Assembly (NCBI RefSeq): GCF_017916425.1
Contig: NZ_JAFMSX010000001.1
Location: 186,001 to 250,000 of the forward strand
Direction: 5' to 3'
Length of the DNA: 64,000 nt
Source of the DNA: Nocardioides sp. SYSU D00065
GTDB taxonomy: Bacteria; Actinomycetota; Actinomycetes; Propionibacteriales; Nocardioidaceae
The position numbers were made by a program, and so were the translations under genes. The notes beneath the pieces are model-generated. The model did not search any database and was not told where the DNA came from. It was given only the letters and a program-made list of their open reading frames with translations. This document shows positions 20,825 through 30,243 of the stretch, in pieces (within the stretch, counting starts at the first letter, position 1; every line of letters starts with the position of its first letter).

Positions 20825-21828
20825 GAAAGCCTCACCCTCGGGTCGAGCACGCTGTAGACGATGTCCACGAGCAGGTTGGAGATGATCAGGATCACCGCGC
20901 TGAAGATCGCGGTCGCCTGGACCACGGGCAGGTCCATGCCCTGCACGGCCTGCAGGCTCCACCAGCCGATGCCCTGGATCTCGAAGATCCGCTCGGTGAA
21001 GATCGTGCCGGCCAGAAGGGTGCCGAAGTCGATGCCGAAGATGGTGACGACCGGCACCAGGGCGGCACGCAGACCGTGCTTGTAGACGATCGTACGCGAC
21101 GGCAGGCCCTTGGCCTTGGCGGTGCGGATGTAGTCCTCGCTCAGCGCCTCGACCATGGCGCCGCGGGTGAATCGCGTGTACTGCGTGCAGCCGAAGATGC
21201 CGAGCGCGACCCAGGCGAGGAAGAGCCCACTGAACCAGGCCCACGGCCCCTCCGTGATCGGTGAGAAGTACCCGGTGTTGCTGAAGAGGGGGATCTCGAA
21301 CGTGACGGTGAGGTAGAGCCAGGTCAGCAGGGCGAAGAGGTAGTAGGGGATCGAGCTGATGAACAGGAAGCTCGAGACCAAGGCCTTGTCGGCCACGGAG
21401 CCGCGGCGCCGCGCGGCGGCGACCCCGATCGGGATCCCGAAGAGGAGGTAGAGGAACGCGCCGCCGATGGCCACGGAGAAGGTCGCCGGCACCCGCGAGA
21501 GCAGCTCCTCCTTGACCGGCTCCTTGGTGCGGAAGCTGACCCCGAGGCACGGTGCGCTGCACTCGTAGTCGTTGGAGGCGATGGTGAGGGTGCGCCCGAC
21601 GAACACGCCCTTGACGAACTTGGCGTACTCCTCGTGGACCGGGTTGTTGTAGCCCAGCGTCTTCTCGTAGATCTCGATCTTGTTGCCGCAGCGGTTGCTG
21701 GTCTCGCGGTCACAGATCGGCTGGGCAGGACTCGACGGGCCGTACCAGAACAGCAGGAAGATCGCCATCGAGACCAAGGTCACGACGAGGACTCCCGAGA
21801 TCAGCCGCTTGACGACATAGGCGAACAT
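20821..21828 (-). CDS. Peptide ABC transporter permease (OppB/DppB type) with Cys-bearing outer loop
   Basis: This 335-residue inner-membrane permease has a first transmembrane helix at about 7-29 and five more from about 110 onward, ending with the EAA-loop-like YIRTAKAKGLPSRTIVYKHGLRAALVP and the closing DIVYSVLDPRVRLS. Between helix 1 and helix 2 is a long outside loop of about 75 residues with four cysteines (near 39, 47, 90 and 94) that could form disulfides. It lies about 150 bases downstream of the binding-protein gene, past a strong hairpin. Confidence 0.92.
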   Translation of the reverse strand: MFAYVVKRLISGVLVVTLVSMAIFLLFWYGPSSPAQPICDRETSNRCGNKIEIYEKTLGYNNPVHEEYAKFVKGVFVGRTLTIASNDYECSAPCLGVSFRTKEPVKEELLSRVPATFSVAIGGAFLYLLFGIPIGVAAARRRGSVADKALVSSFLFISSIPYYLFALLTWLYLTVTFEIPLFSNTGYFSPITEGPWAWFSGLFLAWVALGIFGCTQYTRFTRGAMVEALSEDYIRTAKAKGLPSRTIVYKHGLRAALVPVVTIFGIDFGTLLAGTIFTERIFEIQGIGWWSLQAVQGMDLPVVQATAIFSAVILIISNLLVDIVYSVLDPRVRLS

Positions 21829-21899
21829 CGCAGGTCACTTCCGGGATGGTGGATGAGTCGGACCCTGGGGCGAGAAGCTTACTGGGGCCGGGCTGGCGA

Positions 21900-21930
21900 G
21901 TGGGGGCCCTCGTGTCGCGAGGGCCCCCAC
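21900..21930 (-). terminator. Strong hairpin between binding-protein and permease genes (attenuator-like)
   Basis: This is a perfect 13-bp inverted repeat with a 5-base loop: left arm 21900-21912, right arm 21918-21930 (GTGGGGGCCCTCG and its complement). No T-run follows on either strand, so it is not a textbook intrinsic terminator. Its position just after the highly expressed binding-protein gene suggests an mRNA-stabilising or partial-termination element that keeps binding protein in excess over the membrane and ATPase subunits. Confidence 0.7.
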
Positions 21931-21984
21931 CCGTCAGTACTGCTGGGGAGCTACGTGGTGCTCAGGAACGAGCGAGCACCGGGA

Positions 21985-23760
21985 TCACTGCATGACGTAG
22001 AGATCCTTGTAGTTCGGCGCGCCGATGGATCCGTCGCCGGTCGGGTTGCCGATCTTGGAGCCGAACACGAACAGGTCGTTGCGGAACGCGGTCGGGATGA
22101 TCGGGAAGTACTCCGTCATGATCTTCTCGTCCAGCGCGCCCCAGGCGTCCGGCTGCTCCTCGAGCGGGAGCGTGGAGATGGCGTCCATCTCCTCGTCGAT
22201 CTCCGGCTCGGAGAACCCGGCGGTGTTGTACACCGCACCGGTCTTGAGCAGGGCCGGGATCATGGTGGAGCCCGACGGCCAGTCCGAGCACCAGTTCACC
22301 AGACGCAGGTTGAGCTGCTTGTTGACCTTGCTGTCCGGGTCGAAGAAGACGTTGTACGGCGACTCCTGGACCGGGATGGCCTTCACGGAGAAGCCAGCGG
22401 CCTCGAAGCCCTTGGTGACCTGGTCCTGCACGTCGACGGCCAGCGGGTCGACCTCGTAGTAGACCATGGTGATCGGGTACGGCTTGTCGCCGTAGCCGGC
22501 CTCCGTGAGGAGCTCCTTGGCCTTCTCCGGGTCGTAGGTGATCTGCTCACCGTCGACCTGGAAGTCCCGCTTGCCCGCCATGCCGGGAGGCATGACCGAG
22601 TTGGCCGGGATGCGCGTCACGCCGGGGACCTCGCCGCCGGCGATCCACGCGTCCTCGTAGGGGTAGGCGTAGGCCAGGGCCTTGCGGACGTTGATGTCGT
22701 CGATCTTCTCGTAGTCCGGCGTCAGCGTGGACACGCACTGCGAGGTCTGCTGGACGAGCCGCTCGCCGAGCTGGCTGTTGGCGTCGTTGTAGTTGCCCGA
22801 GCCCAGCGAGGTGGCGACGGCGGTCTGGCTGTCGGAGTTGTCCGAGAGCATGATCTCGTCGACCTTGGCCTGGTCCTGGTTGAACTTGAACACGAAGCCG
22901 TCGGCGTACTGGTGACGGGCCGGGTCGGAGTCAGCGGACCACTGGTCGTTCTTGACGAGGACGAGCTCCTCGTTGGGCTTGTAGCTCTCGATCTTGTAAG
23001 GGCCGTTGGCCAGCGGCTTCTGGCCGTAGTTCGGCGGCTTGGAGGCGTTGCCGAGCGGGGCCGGGCCCATCGCCATGAAGGCGCCCCAGTAGTCCATGTC
23101 CGGGAACGGGGTGGACATCTTGATGGTGATGTCCTGGCCGTCGACCGTGACGCCGTCCCACTTCTCGCAGTTGGGGTCCTTGCCGGTGTAGGGGCCCTCG
23201 TACTCCTCGGCGCCGGCGAAGTAGTGCTTGGAGTACTCGGTGCCCGGGCCGGACGGGAAGGCCTCGGAGTCGAGCGAGCGGCAGATGCCGAACGCGACCT
23301 CTTCGGCGGTGACGGGCTTGCCGTCCTCCCACGTGGCGTCGTCACGAATGGTGAAGGTCCACTCGGTGTAGTCCTCGTTGGGCGTGCCGAGGTCGGTGGC
23401 GAGGTCCGGCACCAGCACGGGCTGGCCGTTCTCGTCACGGGCGTACTGGGTCAGCGAGCGGCTCGTGAGCGCCTGCTGGATCGAGTTGCCCGTCACCGAC
23501 CAGCCACCGGTCGGGTCGAGGGTGTCGGGACCCGGGTCGCCGGGGAGGTACACCGTGATGGTGCCGCCGGTGCTGGCGCCCTCGATCTCAGGAGCCGGGC
23601 CCTGACGCTCCGCGTCCTTGGTCCCTCCCCCCTGCTCACCGAACTCACGTTCCGTGCCTTCGCCGCCGTTGCCACCGTCGTCCGACGAACCGCCGCCACA
23701 GGCAGCGAGCGTCAGAAGAGCGGCACCAGCGACGAGCGCGAGCGGCTTGTTCCGCTTCAT
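21985..23760 (-). CDS. Peptide ABC transporter substrate-binding lipoprotein (family 5)
   Basis: This 591-residue solute-binding protein has a lipoprotein signal peptide (MKRNKPLALVAGAALLTLAAC, lipobox LAAC with Cys21), then a Gly/Ser/acidic linker, then a family-5 binding fold. Recognisable segments are DTLDPTGGWSVTGNSIQQALTSRSL, TFTIRDDATWEDGKPVTAEEVAFGI, LANGPYKIESY and VRKALAYAYPYEDAW. It would be anchored on the outer face of the membrane and deliver peptides or similar solutes; specificity is unknown. A purine-rich AAAGGAAAGG precedes the ATG at 23760. Confidence 0.92.
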   Translation of the reverse strand: MKRNKPLALVAGAALLTLAACGGGSSDDGGNGGEGTEREFGEQGGGTKDAERQGPAPEIEGASTGGTITVYLPGDPGPDTLDPTGGWSVTGNSIQQALTSRSLTQYARDENGQPVLVPDLATDLGTPNEDYTEWTFTIRDDATWEDGKPVTAEEVAFGICRSLDSEAFPSGPGTEYSKHYFAGAEEYEGPYTGKDPNCEKWDGVTVDGQDITIKMSTPFPDMDYWGAFMAMGPAPLGNASKPPNYGQKPLANGPYKIESYKPNEELVLVKNDQWSADSDPARHQYADGFVFKFNQDQAKVDEIMLSDNSDSQTAVATSLGSGNYNDANSQLGERLVQQTSQCVSTLTPDYEKIDDINVRKALAYAYPYEDAWIAGGEVPGVTRIPANSVMPPGMAGKRDFQVDGEQITYDPEKAKELLTEAGYGDKPYPITMVYYEVDPLAVDVQDQVTKGFEAAGFSVKAIPVQESPYNVFFDPDSKVNKQLNLRLVNWCSDWPSGSTMIPALLKTGAVYNTAGFSEPEIDEEMDAISTLPLEEQPDAWGALDEKIMTEYFPIIPTAFRNDLFVFGSKIGNPTGDGSIGAPNYKDLYVMQ

Positions 23761-23831
23761 GCTGTCCAGCCTTTCCTTTTTGTTCTCACCGAGGACGGCG
23801 TCTCCGGCGACGTGCGTGGGACCGTGACGCC

Positions 23832-24866
23832 TCAGCGTCGCGTCTTGGGGTCGAGGGCGTCGCGGATCGCGTCGCCCAGGAGGTTGAGGGAGAGCACCAG
23901 CGCGACGACGCCGACCATCGGCTGCCACAGGTACTGCGGGTAGTCGCGGAAGTAGACCGGCGACGCGGCGTCGAGGATCATCTGGCCCCACGACACGCCG
24001 TCGGTCACGCCGATGCCGAGGAACGCCAGACCCGCCTCGAGGGCGACGAAGGCCGGCAGCATCAGCGAGATGCTGATGATGATCGGCGCGGCCAGGTTGG
24101 GCAGCAGCTCCTTGAACAGGATGCGCCGGGTCGGCATGCCCATCACGCGCGCCGCCTGCACGAACTCCCGCTCGCGCAGCGAGAGGACCTCACCGCGGAT
24201 CAGTCGTGCCGTGCCCATCCACCCGAACAGCGCCAGGACGCAGATCAGGCTGATCTTCTGGATGGTGCCGTAGTTGTCGGAGGTGTTGAACCGCTCGTTG
24301 AGGATCGGCGCCAGCGTCAGCGCGGCCAGCAGGAACGGGATCGTGAGGAACATGTCGATGAAGAACGACAGCACCTTGTCGACCGCACCGCCGAGGAACC
24401 CGCTGAGCAGACCGACCACGACGCCCACCACCGACGCGAAGACGGCCGCGACCGTGGCGATCAGGAGGGAGACGCGGCAGCCGTGGAGCCAGTAGGCCAG
24501 GTTGTCCTGCCCGGTCCGGGGGGCCACGCCCATCGGGTGCTCCCACGTGAAGGGCCCGTTGGGCGGCCCCATCTCCGGCTTGGGCAGGCCGTTGTTGAGC
24601 CCGTCGACCCGCTCGCTGGCCAGCGGCGTGTCGAGGCTGACCCCGAAGAGGCTCGAGATCGGACCCGCGAAGACGGCGCAGATGATGAAGAAGAGCACGA
24701 CCAGCGCGCAGACCACCGCGATCTTGTCGCGGGCCAGGCGCCCGAGCGCGATGCGCATCGGCGACTTGCCCGCGATCTCCTTGGCCTGCTGGCTCGTGGG
24801 ATCCTGCGGGTCCGGCTCGGTGCTCAGCGAGCCGAGCGTCTCCGGGCCTGCGGTCTGTGCCGACAT
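23832..24866 (-). CDS. Peptide ABC transporter permease (OppC/DppC type), first gene of the operon
   Basis: This 344-residue permease has an N-terminal cytoplasmic tail, a first transmembrane helix (about residues 50-75), the OppC-N domain, an outer loop, and five more helices with the EAA-loop FVQAARVMGMPTRRILFKELLPNLAAPIIIS. It ends SLNLLGDAIRDALDPKTRR, typical of DppC/OppC. It precedes the binding-protein gene, unlike the usual A-B-C-D-F order. GATGGGGAGAGC before the ATG provides a ribosome-binding site. Confidence 0.92.
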   Translation of the reverse strand: MSAQTAGPETLGSLSTEPDPQDPTSQQAKEIAGKSPMRIALGRLARDKIAVVCALVVLFFIICAVFAGPISSLFGVSLDTPLASERVDGLNNGLPKPEMGPPNGPFTWEHPMGVAPRTGQDNLAYWLHGCRVSLLIATVAAVFASVVGVVVGLLSGFLGGAVDKVLSFFIDMFLTIPFLLAALTLAPILNERFNTSDNYGTIQKISLICVLALFGWMGTARLIRGEVLSLREREFVQAARVMGMPTRRILFKELLPNLAAPIIISISLMLPAFVALEAGLAFLGIGVTDGVSWGQMILDAASPVYFRDYPQYLWQPMVGVVALVLSLNLLGDAIRDALDPKTRR

Positions 24867-25033
24867 GCTCTCCCCATCTGGGTTCGGGACCTGTCCGGCG
24901 CGGTCCCGGGGTGTCCCCGGGGGCCTGCGCCGAGACGGGACTCTATGTGACCCGCGACGCAGGGACGATCACTGGCGCGTAACGATCCAGTTACGACCCA
25001 TTCACCCGACAGCCCTGCCGAACCTCCCGGCGA
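24867..25033 (-). promoter_or_regulatory. Leader/promoter region of the peptide-transporter operon
   Basis: This 167-base gap lies between the aspS stop and the first permease gene and should carry the operon promoter. It contains a perfect 7-bp hairpin with a 3-base loop (CCCGGGG-TGT-CCCCGGG, 24905-24921) and a perfect 6-bp inverted repeat CGTAAC-N6-GTTACG (24978-24995) in a locally AT-richer stretch that could be an operator. No convincing -35/-10 pair was assigned. Confidence 0.4.
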
Positions 25034-26836
25034 TCAGTCGGCGGACGGCACTTCCTCCGCGGGCCGGGCGTCCACACCGGCTTCCTTGCGCTGCTCCGCG
25101 GTGATCGGCGCAGGGGCCGCCGTGAGCGGGTCGTAGCCGCCGCCGGACTTGGGGAAGGCGATGACGTCGCGGATCGAGTCGGTGCCGGCCAGCAGCGCGA
25201 CGATGCGGTCCATCCCGACCGCGATCCCGCCGTGCGGGGGCGCGCCGTACTTGAAGGCGTCGAGCAGGAAGCCGAACTTCTCCTGCGCCTCCTCCTCGCC
25301 CAGGCCCATCACCGCGAAGACGCGCTTCTGGATGTCGCCGCGGTGGATACGGATGGACCCGCCGCCGAGCTCGTTGCCGTTGCAGACGATGTCGTAGGCG
25401 TAGGCCAGCGCGCTGCCCGGGTCGGTGTCGAAGGTGTCGAGGAATTCGGCCTTGGGGCTGGTGAAGGCGTGGTGCACCGCCGTCCAGGCGCCGGCGCCCA
25501 CGGCGACGTCACCGCTGGCGACGGCGTCGGAGCTCGGCTCGAACAGGGGCGCGTCGACGACCCAGGTGAAGGCGAACTGCGAGTCGTCGAGCATGCCGCC
25601 GCGACGGCCGATCTCCAGGCGGGCGGCACCGAGCAGAGCGCGGCTGCTCTTGACCGCACCGGCGGCGAAGAAGACGCAGTCGCCGGGCGACGCGCCGACG
25701 TGGGCGACGAGGCCCTCGCGCTCGCTCTCGCTCAGGTTCTTCGCGACCGGACCGCCGAGCTCGCCGTCCTCACCGATGGTGACGTACGCCAGGCCCTTGG
25801 CGCCGCGCTGCTTGGCCCAGTCCTGCCACGCGTCGAACTGCCGGCGCGGCTGGCTGCCGCCGCCGGGCATGACGACGGCACCGACGTAGGCGGCGTTCTC
25901 CGGCGAGAACACCCGGAACGGGGTGTCCTTGAAGTAGTCGGTGCAGTCGACCAGCTCGAGGCCCATGCGCAGGTCGGGCTTGTCCGAGCCGTAGCGCGCC
26001 ATCGCCTCGGCGTACGTCATCCGCGGGATCGGTCGCGGGATCGTGTGGCCGGCCTGCGCCCACATCGCCTCGAGCACGTCCTCCATCAGCTCGATCACGT
26101 CCTCCTGGTCCACGAAGCTCATCTCGATGTCGAGCTGGGTGAACTCCGGCTGGCGGTCGGCGCGGAAGTCCTCGTCGCGGTAGCAGCGCGCGATCTGGTA
26201 GTAGCGCTCCATGCCGCCGACCATCAGCAGCTGCTTGAACAGCTGCGGGCTCTGCGGCAGGGCGTACCAGCTGCCCGGCGCCAGGCGCGCGGGCACGAGG
26301 AAGTCGCGCGCGCCCTCGGGGGTCGACCGGGTGAGGGTCGGCGTCTCCACCTCGACGAAGCCGCGCTCGTCGAGAACGTCGCGAGCCGCCTTGTTGACCT
26401 TCGAGCGCAGGCGCAGCGCCGCGTTGGGGCCGGAGCGGCGCAGGTCGAGGTAGCGGTGCTTGAGGCGCGCCTCCTCGCCGACCTCGCCGCCCTTGTGACC
26501 GGAGGCGTCGTCGATCGGGAACGGCAGCGGGTCGGAGGTGGACAGCACCTCGACCTCGCTGGCCACGACCTCGATCGCGCCGGTGGCCAGGTTGGGGTTC
26601 TCGTTGCCCTCCTTGCGAGCGACCACCTCGCCGGTCACCTTGAGGCAGAACTCGCTGCGGAGGCTGTGCGCGACCTCCTCGTCGCGCACGACGACCTGGA
26701 CGACGCCGCTGGCCTCGCGGAGGTCGAGGAACGCCACGCCACCGTGATCGCGCCGCCGCGCCACCCACCCGGCGAGGGTGACGGTCTGGCCGACGTGCTC
26801 GACGCGCAGGGCGCCGGCGTCATGGGTGCGGATCAC
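25034..26836 (-). CDS. aspS: Aspartyl-tRNA synthetase (bacterial type)
   Basis: This 600-residue class IIb synthetase has an N-terminal OB-fold anticodon domain ([15 protein letters not shown]), motif 1 around [23 protein letters not shown], motif 2 [24 protein letters not shown], the bacterial GAD insertion, and motif 3 [13 protein letters not shown]. It begins with GTG and overlaps the hisS stop by GTGA, with AAGGAG at good spacing. The pairing with hisS is the common actinobacterial arrangement. Confidence 0.97.
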   Translation of the reverse strand: MIRTHDAGALRVEHVGQTVTLAGWVARRRDHGGVAFLDLREASGVVQVVVRDEEVAHSLRSEFCLKVTGEVVARKEGNENPNLATGAIEVVASEVEVLSTSDPLPFPIDDASGHKGGEVGEEARLKHRYLDLRRSGPNAALRLRSKVNKAARDVLDERGFVEVETPTLTRSTPEGARDFLVPARLAPGSWYALPQSPQLFKQLLMVGGMERYYQIARCYRDEDFRADRQPEFTQLDIEMSFVDQEDVIELMEDVLEAMWAQAGHTIPRPIPRMTYAEAMARYGSDKPDLRMGLELVDCTDYFKDTPFRVFSPENAAYVGAVVMPGGGSQPRRQFDAWQDWAKQRGAKGLAYVTIGEDGELGGPVAKNLSESEREGLVAHVGASPGDCVFFAAGAVKSSRALLGAARLEIGRRGGMLDDSQFAFTWVVDAPLFEPSSDAVASGDVAVGAGAWTAVHHAFTSPKAEFLDTFDTDPGSALAYAYDIVCNGNELGGGSIRIHRGDIQKRVFAVMGLGEEEAQEKFGFLLDAFKYGAPPHGGIAVGMDRIVALLAGTDSIRDVIAFPKSGGGYDPLTAAPAPITAEQRKEAGVDARPAEEVPSAD

Positions 26837-28194
26837 TGGTTCTCCTTGGGGTAGCTGCTGATGGTGCCGGGCCGGAGGTCGGCCGCGGGCGGGGTCCACG
26901 TCTGGGGGTCGGCGTCGAGCTGCTCGCCACTGCGGATGTCCTTGACCTGGTGGCGGACCGCTCCGGTGCTGGAGTCGGCCTGGACGAACCAGACGTAGGG
27001 GATGCCGCGCCGTTCGGCGAAGCGGATCTGCTTGCCGAACTTGGCCGGTGCGGGGGCGACCTCGCAAGCGATTTCCCGGTCCCGGAGGGCGGCGGCGACC
27101 TGGGTGCTCGCGGCGCGGTCCTCCTCGGTGTTGAGGGCGACCAGCACGACGCTCGGCACCGGGCGGCTGCCGGCGAGCACGCCGTCGGCCAGGAGCGGGA
27201 GCAGCGTGCGGGAGACCCCGAACGAGACCCCGACGCCGGGGTAGGTCGTACGGCCGTCGCTGGCCAGCGCGTCGTAGCGCCCTCCCCCGCCGACCGACTT
27301 CAGGCGCTCGTAGCCGTCCATGAAGATCTCCACGACGGTGCCGGTGTAGTAGTCCAGGCCGCGGGCGATGCGCAGGTTGGCCTCCACCCCGACCCGGTCG
27401 CCGGCGACGGCACGGCATCCCTCGACGACGGCCGCGAGCTCCTCGAGGCCCTGGTCGAGCAGCTCGTCGGCGACGCCCAGGGCGCGCACCTGCTCCACGA
27501 AGGAGGTGTCCTCGACACGGATCGTGGCGAGCTCCAGGCACCGCTGGGCCTGCTCGGGCGTGGTGCCGACCCGCTCGACCAGCAGCCTGGCCACCTCGTC
27601 GGGCGGCAGCTTGTCGAGCTTGTCGATGACACGGATCGCGTCGGTGACGTCGTCGATGCCGAGCCCGCGGTAGAAGCCCTGGATGAGCTTGCGGTTGTTG
27701 AACTGGAAGCTGACGCGCGGGATCGGCAGCCGCCCGAGGGCGTCGACCATCACCGCCATCACCTCGATGTCGTGGTGGAAGGGCAGCTCGTCGCGGCCCA
27801 CGACGTCGACGTCGGCCTGGGTGAACTGCCGGTAGCGCCCCTCCTGCGGACGCTCGCCCCGCCAGGCCGGCTGGACCTGGTAGCGGCGGAACGGGAACTG
27901 CAGGTGGCCGGCGTGCTCGAGGACGTAGCGGGCGAACGGCACGGTGAGGTCGAAGTGGAGTCCGAGCTCGGCCCGGGCGTCCGGCTCGGCGGCGATGCGC
28001 TGGAGGACGTAGATCTCCTTGTCGACCTCACCACCCTTGGCAAGCCGCTCGATCGGCTCGACGACCCGGGTCTCGATGTTGGCGAAGCCGTGGAGCTCGA
28101 AGGTGCGTGACAGCGACGCGATGACCTCCCGCTCGACGGCACGCTGGGCGGGCAGCAGCTCGGGGAACCCGCTCAGCGGGCTGATCTTGCTCAT
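26833..28194 (-). CDS. hisS: Histidyl-tRNA synthetase
   Basis: This 453-residue class II synthetase charges tRNA-His. It has [12 protein letters not shown], motif 2 with [23 protein letters not shown], the histidine-specific [14 protein letters not shown] and [11 protein letters not shown], and a C-terminal anticodon-binding domain ([14 protein letters not shown] onward). It is coupled at both ends: one base shared with the metallo-hydrolase stop (TGATG) and GTGA with aspS. Confidence 0.97.
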   Translation of the reverse strand: MSKISPLSGFPELLPAQRAVEREVIASLSRTFELHGFANIETRVVEPIERLAKGGEVDKEIYVLQRIAAEPDARAELGLHFDLTVPFARYVLEHAGHLQFPFRRYQVQPAWRGERPQEGRYRQFTQADVDVVGRDELPFHHDIEVMAVMVDALGRLPIPRVSFQFNNRKLIQGFYRGLGIDDVTDAIRVIDKLDKLPPDEVARLLVERVGTTPEQAQRCLELATIRVEDTSFVEQVRALGVADELLDQGLEELAAVVEGCRAVAGDRVGVEANLRIARGLDYYTGTVVEIFMDGYERLKSVGGGGRYDALASDGRTTYPGVGVSFGVSRTLLPLLADGVLAGSRPVPSVVLVALNTEEDRAASTQVAAALRDREIACEVAPAPAKFGKQIRFAERRGIPYVWFVQADSSTGAVRHQVKDIRSGEQLDADPQTWTPPAADLRPGTISSYPKENQ

Positions 28195-28895
28195 CACAGG
28201 TCCTGGGTGAGGTCGAGGAGGTAGGGGTTGGTGGCGCGCTCGCGACCGATCGAGGTCTGCTCGCCGTGGCCCGGCAGGACGACGACATCGTCCGCCAGCG
28301 GGAGCACCTTGTCGGTCAGGCTGCGCAGCATGGTGGCGTGGTCGCCGCCGGGCAGGTCGGTGCGGCCGATCGAGCCCGCGAAGAGCAGGTCGCCGGAGAA
28401 CATGACCTCCGAGACGTCCTGTTGCGCGTACGGCGTCCGGAAGGTCACCGAGCCCTCGGTGTGCCCGGGCGTGTGGTCGACCACGAAGCGCAGGCCGGCG
28501 AGCTCGAGCTCGGCGAGGTCCGACAGCTCGCGCACGTCGTCGGGCTCGGCCCAGGCGTAGCTGCCGCCCAGCAGCATCTGCGTCGTCTCGGGGCTCATCC
28601 CGGCCATCGGGTCGGTGAGCAGGTGCCGGTCGGCGGGGTGGATCCAGGCCGTCGCGTCGTAGCTGCCGGCGACCGGGGCCACGCACCACATGTGGTCCAC
28701 GTGCCCGTGGGTGACGAGCACGCTGACCGGTTTGAGCCGGTGCTCGCGCACCACCTGGTCGACACCGTCGGCGGCGTCCTTGCCCGGGTCGATCACCACG
28801 CACTCGGCCCCCGGACCCGTCGCCACCACGTAGCAGTTGGTCCCCCAGGGTCCGGCGGGGAAGCCAGCAATGAACACAGGTGTCAGTCCTTGCAT
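28194..28895 (-). CDS. Metallo-beta-lactamase-fold hydrolase (glyoxalase II-like)
   Basis: This cytosolic metal-dependent hydrolase of about 233 residues has the THGHVDHMW motif (HxHxDH), the downstream histidine in VDHTPGHTEGS, the aspartate in FSGDLLFAGSIGRTD and the last histidine in LPGHGEQTSIG. The family includes hydroxyacylglutathione hydrolases, but the thiol used in Actinobacteria differs and the substrate is not known. The start could also be the GTG at 28877. Its place directly before hisS is conserved in Actinobacteria. Confidence 0.9.
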   Translation of the reverse strand: MQGLTPVFIAGFPAGPWGTNCYVVATGPGAECVVIDPGKDAADGVDQVVREHRLKPVSVLVTHGHVDHMWCVAPVAGSYDATAWIHPADRHLLTDPMAGMSPETTQMLLGGSYAWAEPDDVRELSDLAELELAGLRFVVDHTPGHTEGSVTFRTPYAQQDVSEVMFSGDLLFAGSIGRTDLPGGDHATMLRSLTDKVLPLADDVVVLPGHGEQTSIGRERATNPYLLDLTQDL

Positions 28896-28966
28896 CGGTG
28901 CACAGAGGTGGTTGTCGCAGGGAAGCCTACCGAGGGCGGTCGGCGCCATGACTACGATGGGCGACC

Positions 28967-30220
28967 ATGAGCTCCGACAAGCAGTCACGGGACGACTCGG
29001 CCCCCTGGGGTCGGGTGGCCGACGACGGCACCGTCTATGTCCGCACCGCCGACGGGGAGCGCTCCGTCGGGTCCTACGAGGCCGGCACGCCGGCGGAGGC
29101 CCTGGAGTTTTTCACCAAGCGCTTCGAGGAGCTCGAGGGCAAGGTGCACCTGCTCGAGCAGCGCGTCGCCTCCGGCCGGCTCTCGCCGGAGGAGGCGGCC
29201 ACCTCTGCCAAGGCGCTGCGCGAGCAGGTCGTGGACGCGCACGCAGTCGGCGACCTGGTCTCGCTCGCCGGCCGGCTCGACGCCCTCGCCCCCGTCATCG
29301 CGGCCCAGCGGGCGGCTCGTCGCGAGGAGCGCGCGCAGAAGGCCGCGGAGTCCAAGGCGCAGAAGGAGAAGCTCGTCGCGGAGGCCGAGCGTCTCGCGGA
29401 GAGCACCGACTGGCGCAACGGCGCGAACCGCCTGCGCGACCTGCTCACCACGTGGAAGGAGCTGCCCCGGCTGGACCGGGCCACCGACGACGCCCTGTGG
29501 CGTCGCTTCTCCACCGCGCGGACGACGTACACCCGTCGCCGCAAGGCGCACTTCGCCGAGGAGCACGAGCGTCGTGACGCCGCGCGCGTGATCAAGGAGC
29601 GACTGGCCAAGGAGGCCGAGGCCCTCGCCTCGTCGACCGAGTGGGGACCGACCGCCGGCCGCTACCGCGACCTGATGCGGGAGTGGAAGGCCGCCGGGCC
29701 CGCGCCGCGTGAGGTGGACGACCAGCTCTGGCAGCGCTTCCGCGGCGCCCAGGACGCGTTCTTCGGCGCCCGCGACGCCGCCAACGCCGCCCTCGACCAG
29801 GAGTTCGCCGCCAACGCGGAGGTCAAGGAGCAGATCCTGGCCGAGGCCGAGGCCCTGGTGCCGGTGACCGACCTCGACGCCGCCAAGCGCGCGTTCCGCG
29901 AGCTGGCCGACCGGTGGGACGCCGCTGGGAAGGTCCCGCGCGACCGGATGAAGGAGCTCGAGGGACGGATGCGCAAGGTCGAGCAGGCCATCCGCGCCGT
30001 CGAGGACGAGCAGTGGAGCCGCAGCGACCCGGAGAAGTCCGCCCGCGCCAGCGACATCATCGTCAAGCTCGAGGCCGGCATCGCCGAGACCCGGGCCAAG
30101 CTGGAGAAGGCCACCGCGGCCGGCGACGCCCGCAAGGTCGCAGACCTCGAGAGCGAGCTGGCCAACAAGGAGGCGTTCCTCGAGATGGCGCGCCGGGCCT
30201 CGGCCGACTTCGGCAGCTGA
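28967..30220 (+). CDS. DUF349 coiled-coil protein
   Basis: This 417-residue, highly charged, mostly helical protein contains repeated DUF349 units of about 70 residues. The repeats show W-rich spacing such as STDWRNGANRLRDLLTTWKELPR, STEWGPTAGRYRDLMREWKAAGPAP and ADRWDAAGKVPRDRMKELEGRM. It ends in a long coiled coil. The family's function is unresolved. It diverges from the metallo-hydrolase gene over 71 bases and ends 23 bases before the convergent relA. Confidence 0.88.
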   Translation: MSSDKQSRDDSAPWGRVADDGTVYVRTADGERSVGSYEAGTPAEALEFFTKRFEELEGKVHLLEQRVASGRLSPEEAATSAKALREQVVDAHAVGDLVSLAGRLDALAPVIAAQRAARREERAQKAAESKAQKEKLVAEAERLAESTDWRNGANRLRDLLTTWKELPRLDRATDDALWRRFSTARTTYTRRRKAHFAEEHERRDAARVIKERLAKEAEALASSTEWGPTAGRYRDLMREWKAAGPAPREVDDQLWQRFRGAQDAFFGARDAANAALDQEFAANAEVKEQILAEAEALVPVTDLDAAKRAFRELADRWDAAGKVPRDRMKELEGRMRKVEQAIRAVEDEQWSRSDPEKSARASDIIVKLEAGIAETRAKLEKATAAGDARKVADLESELANKEAFLEMARRASADFGS

Positions 30221-30243
30221 GCCGCGCGCTCAGGCGCTGACGC

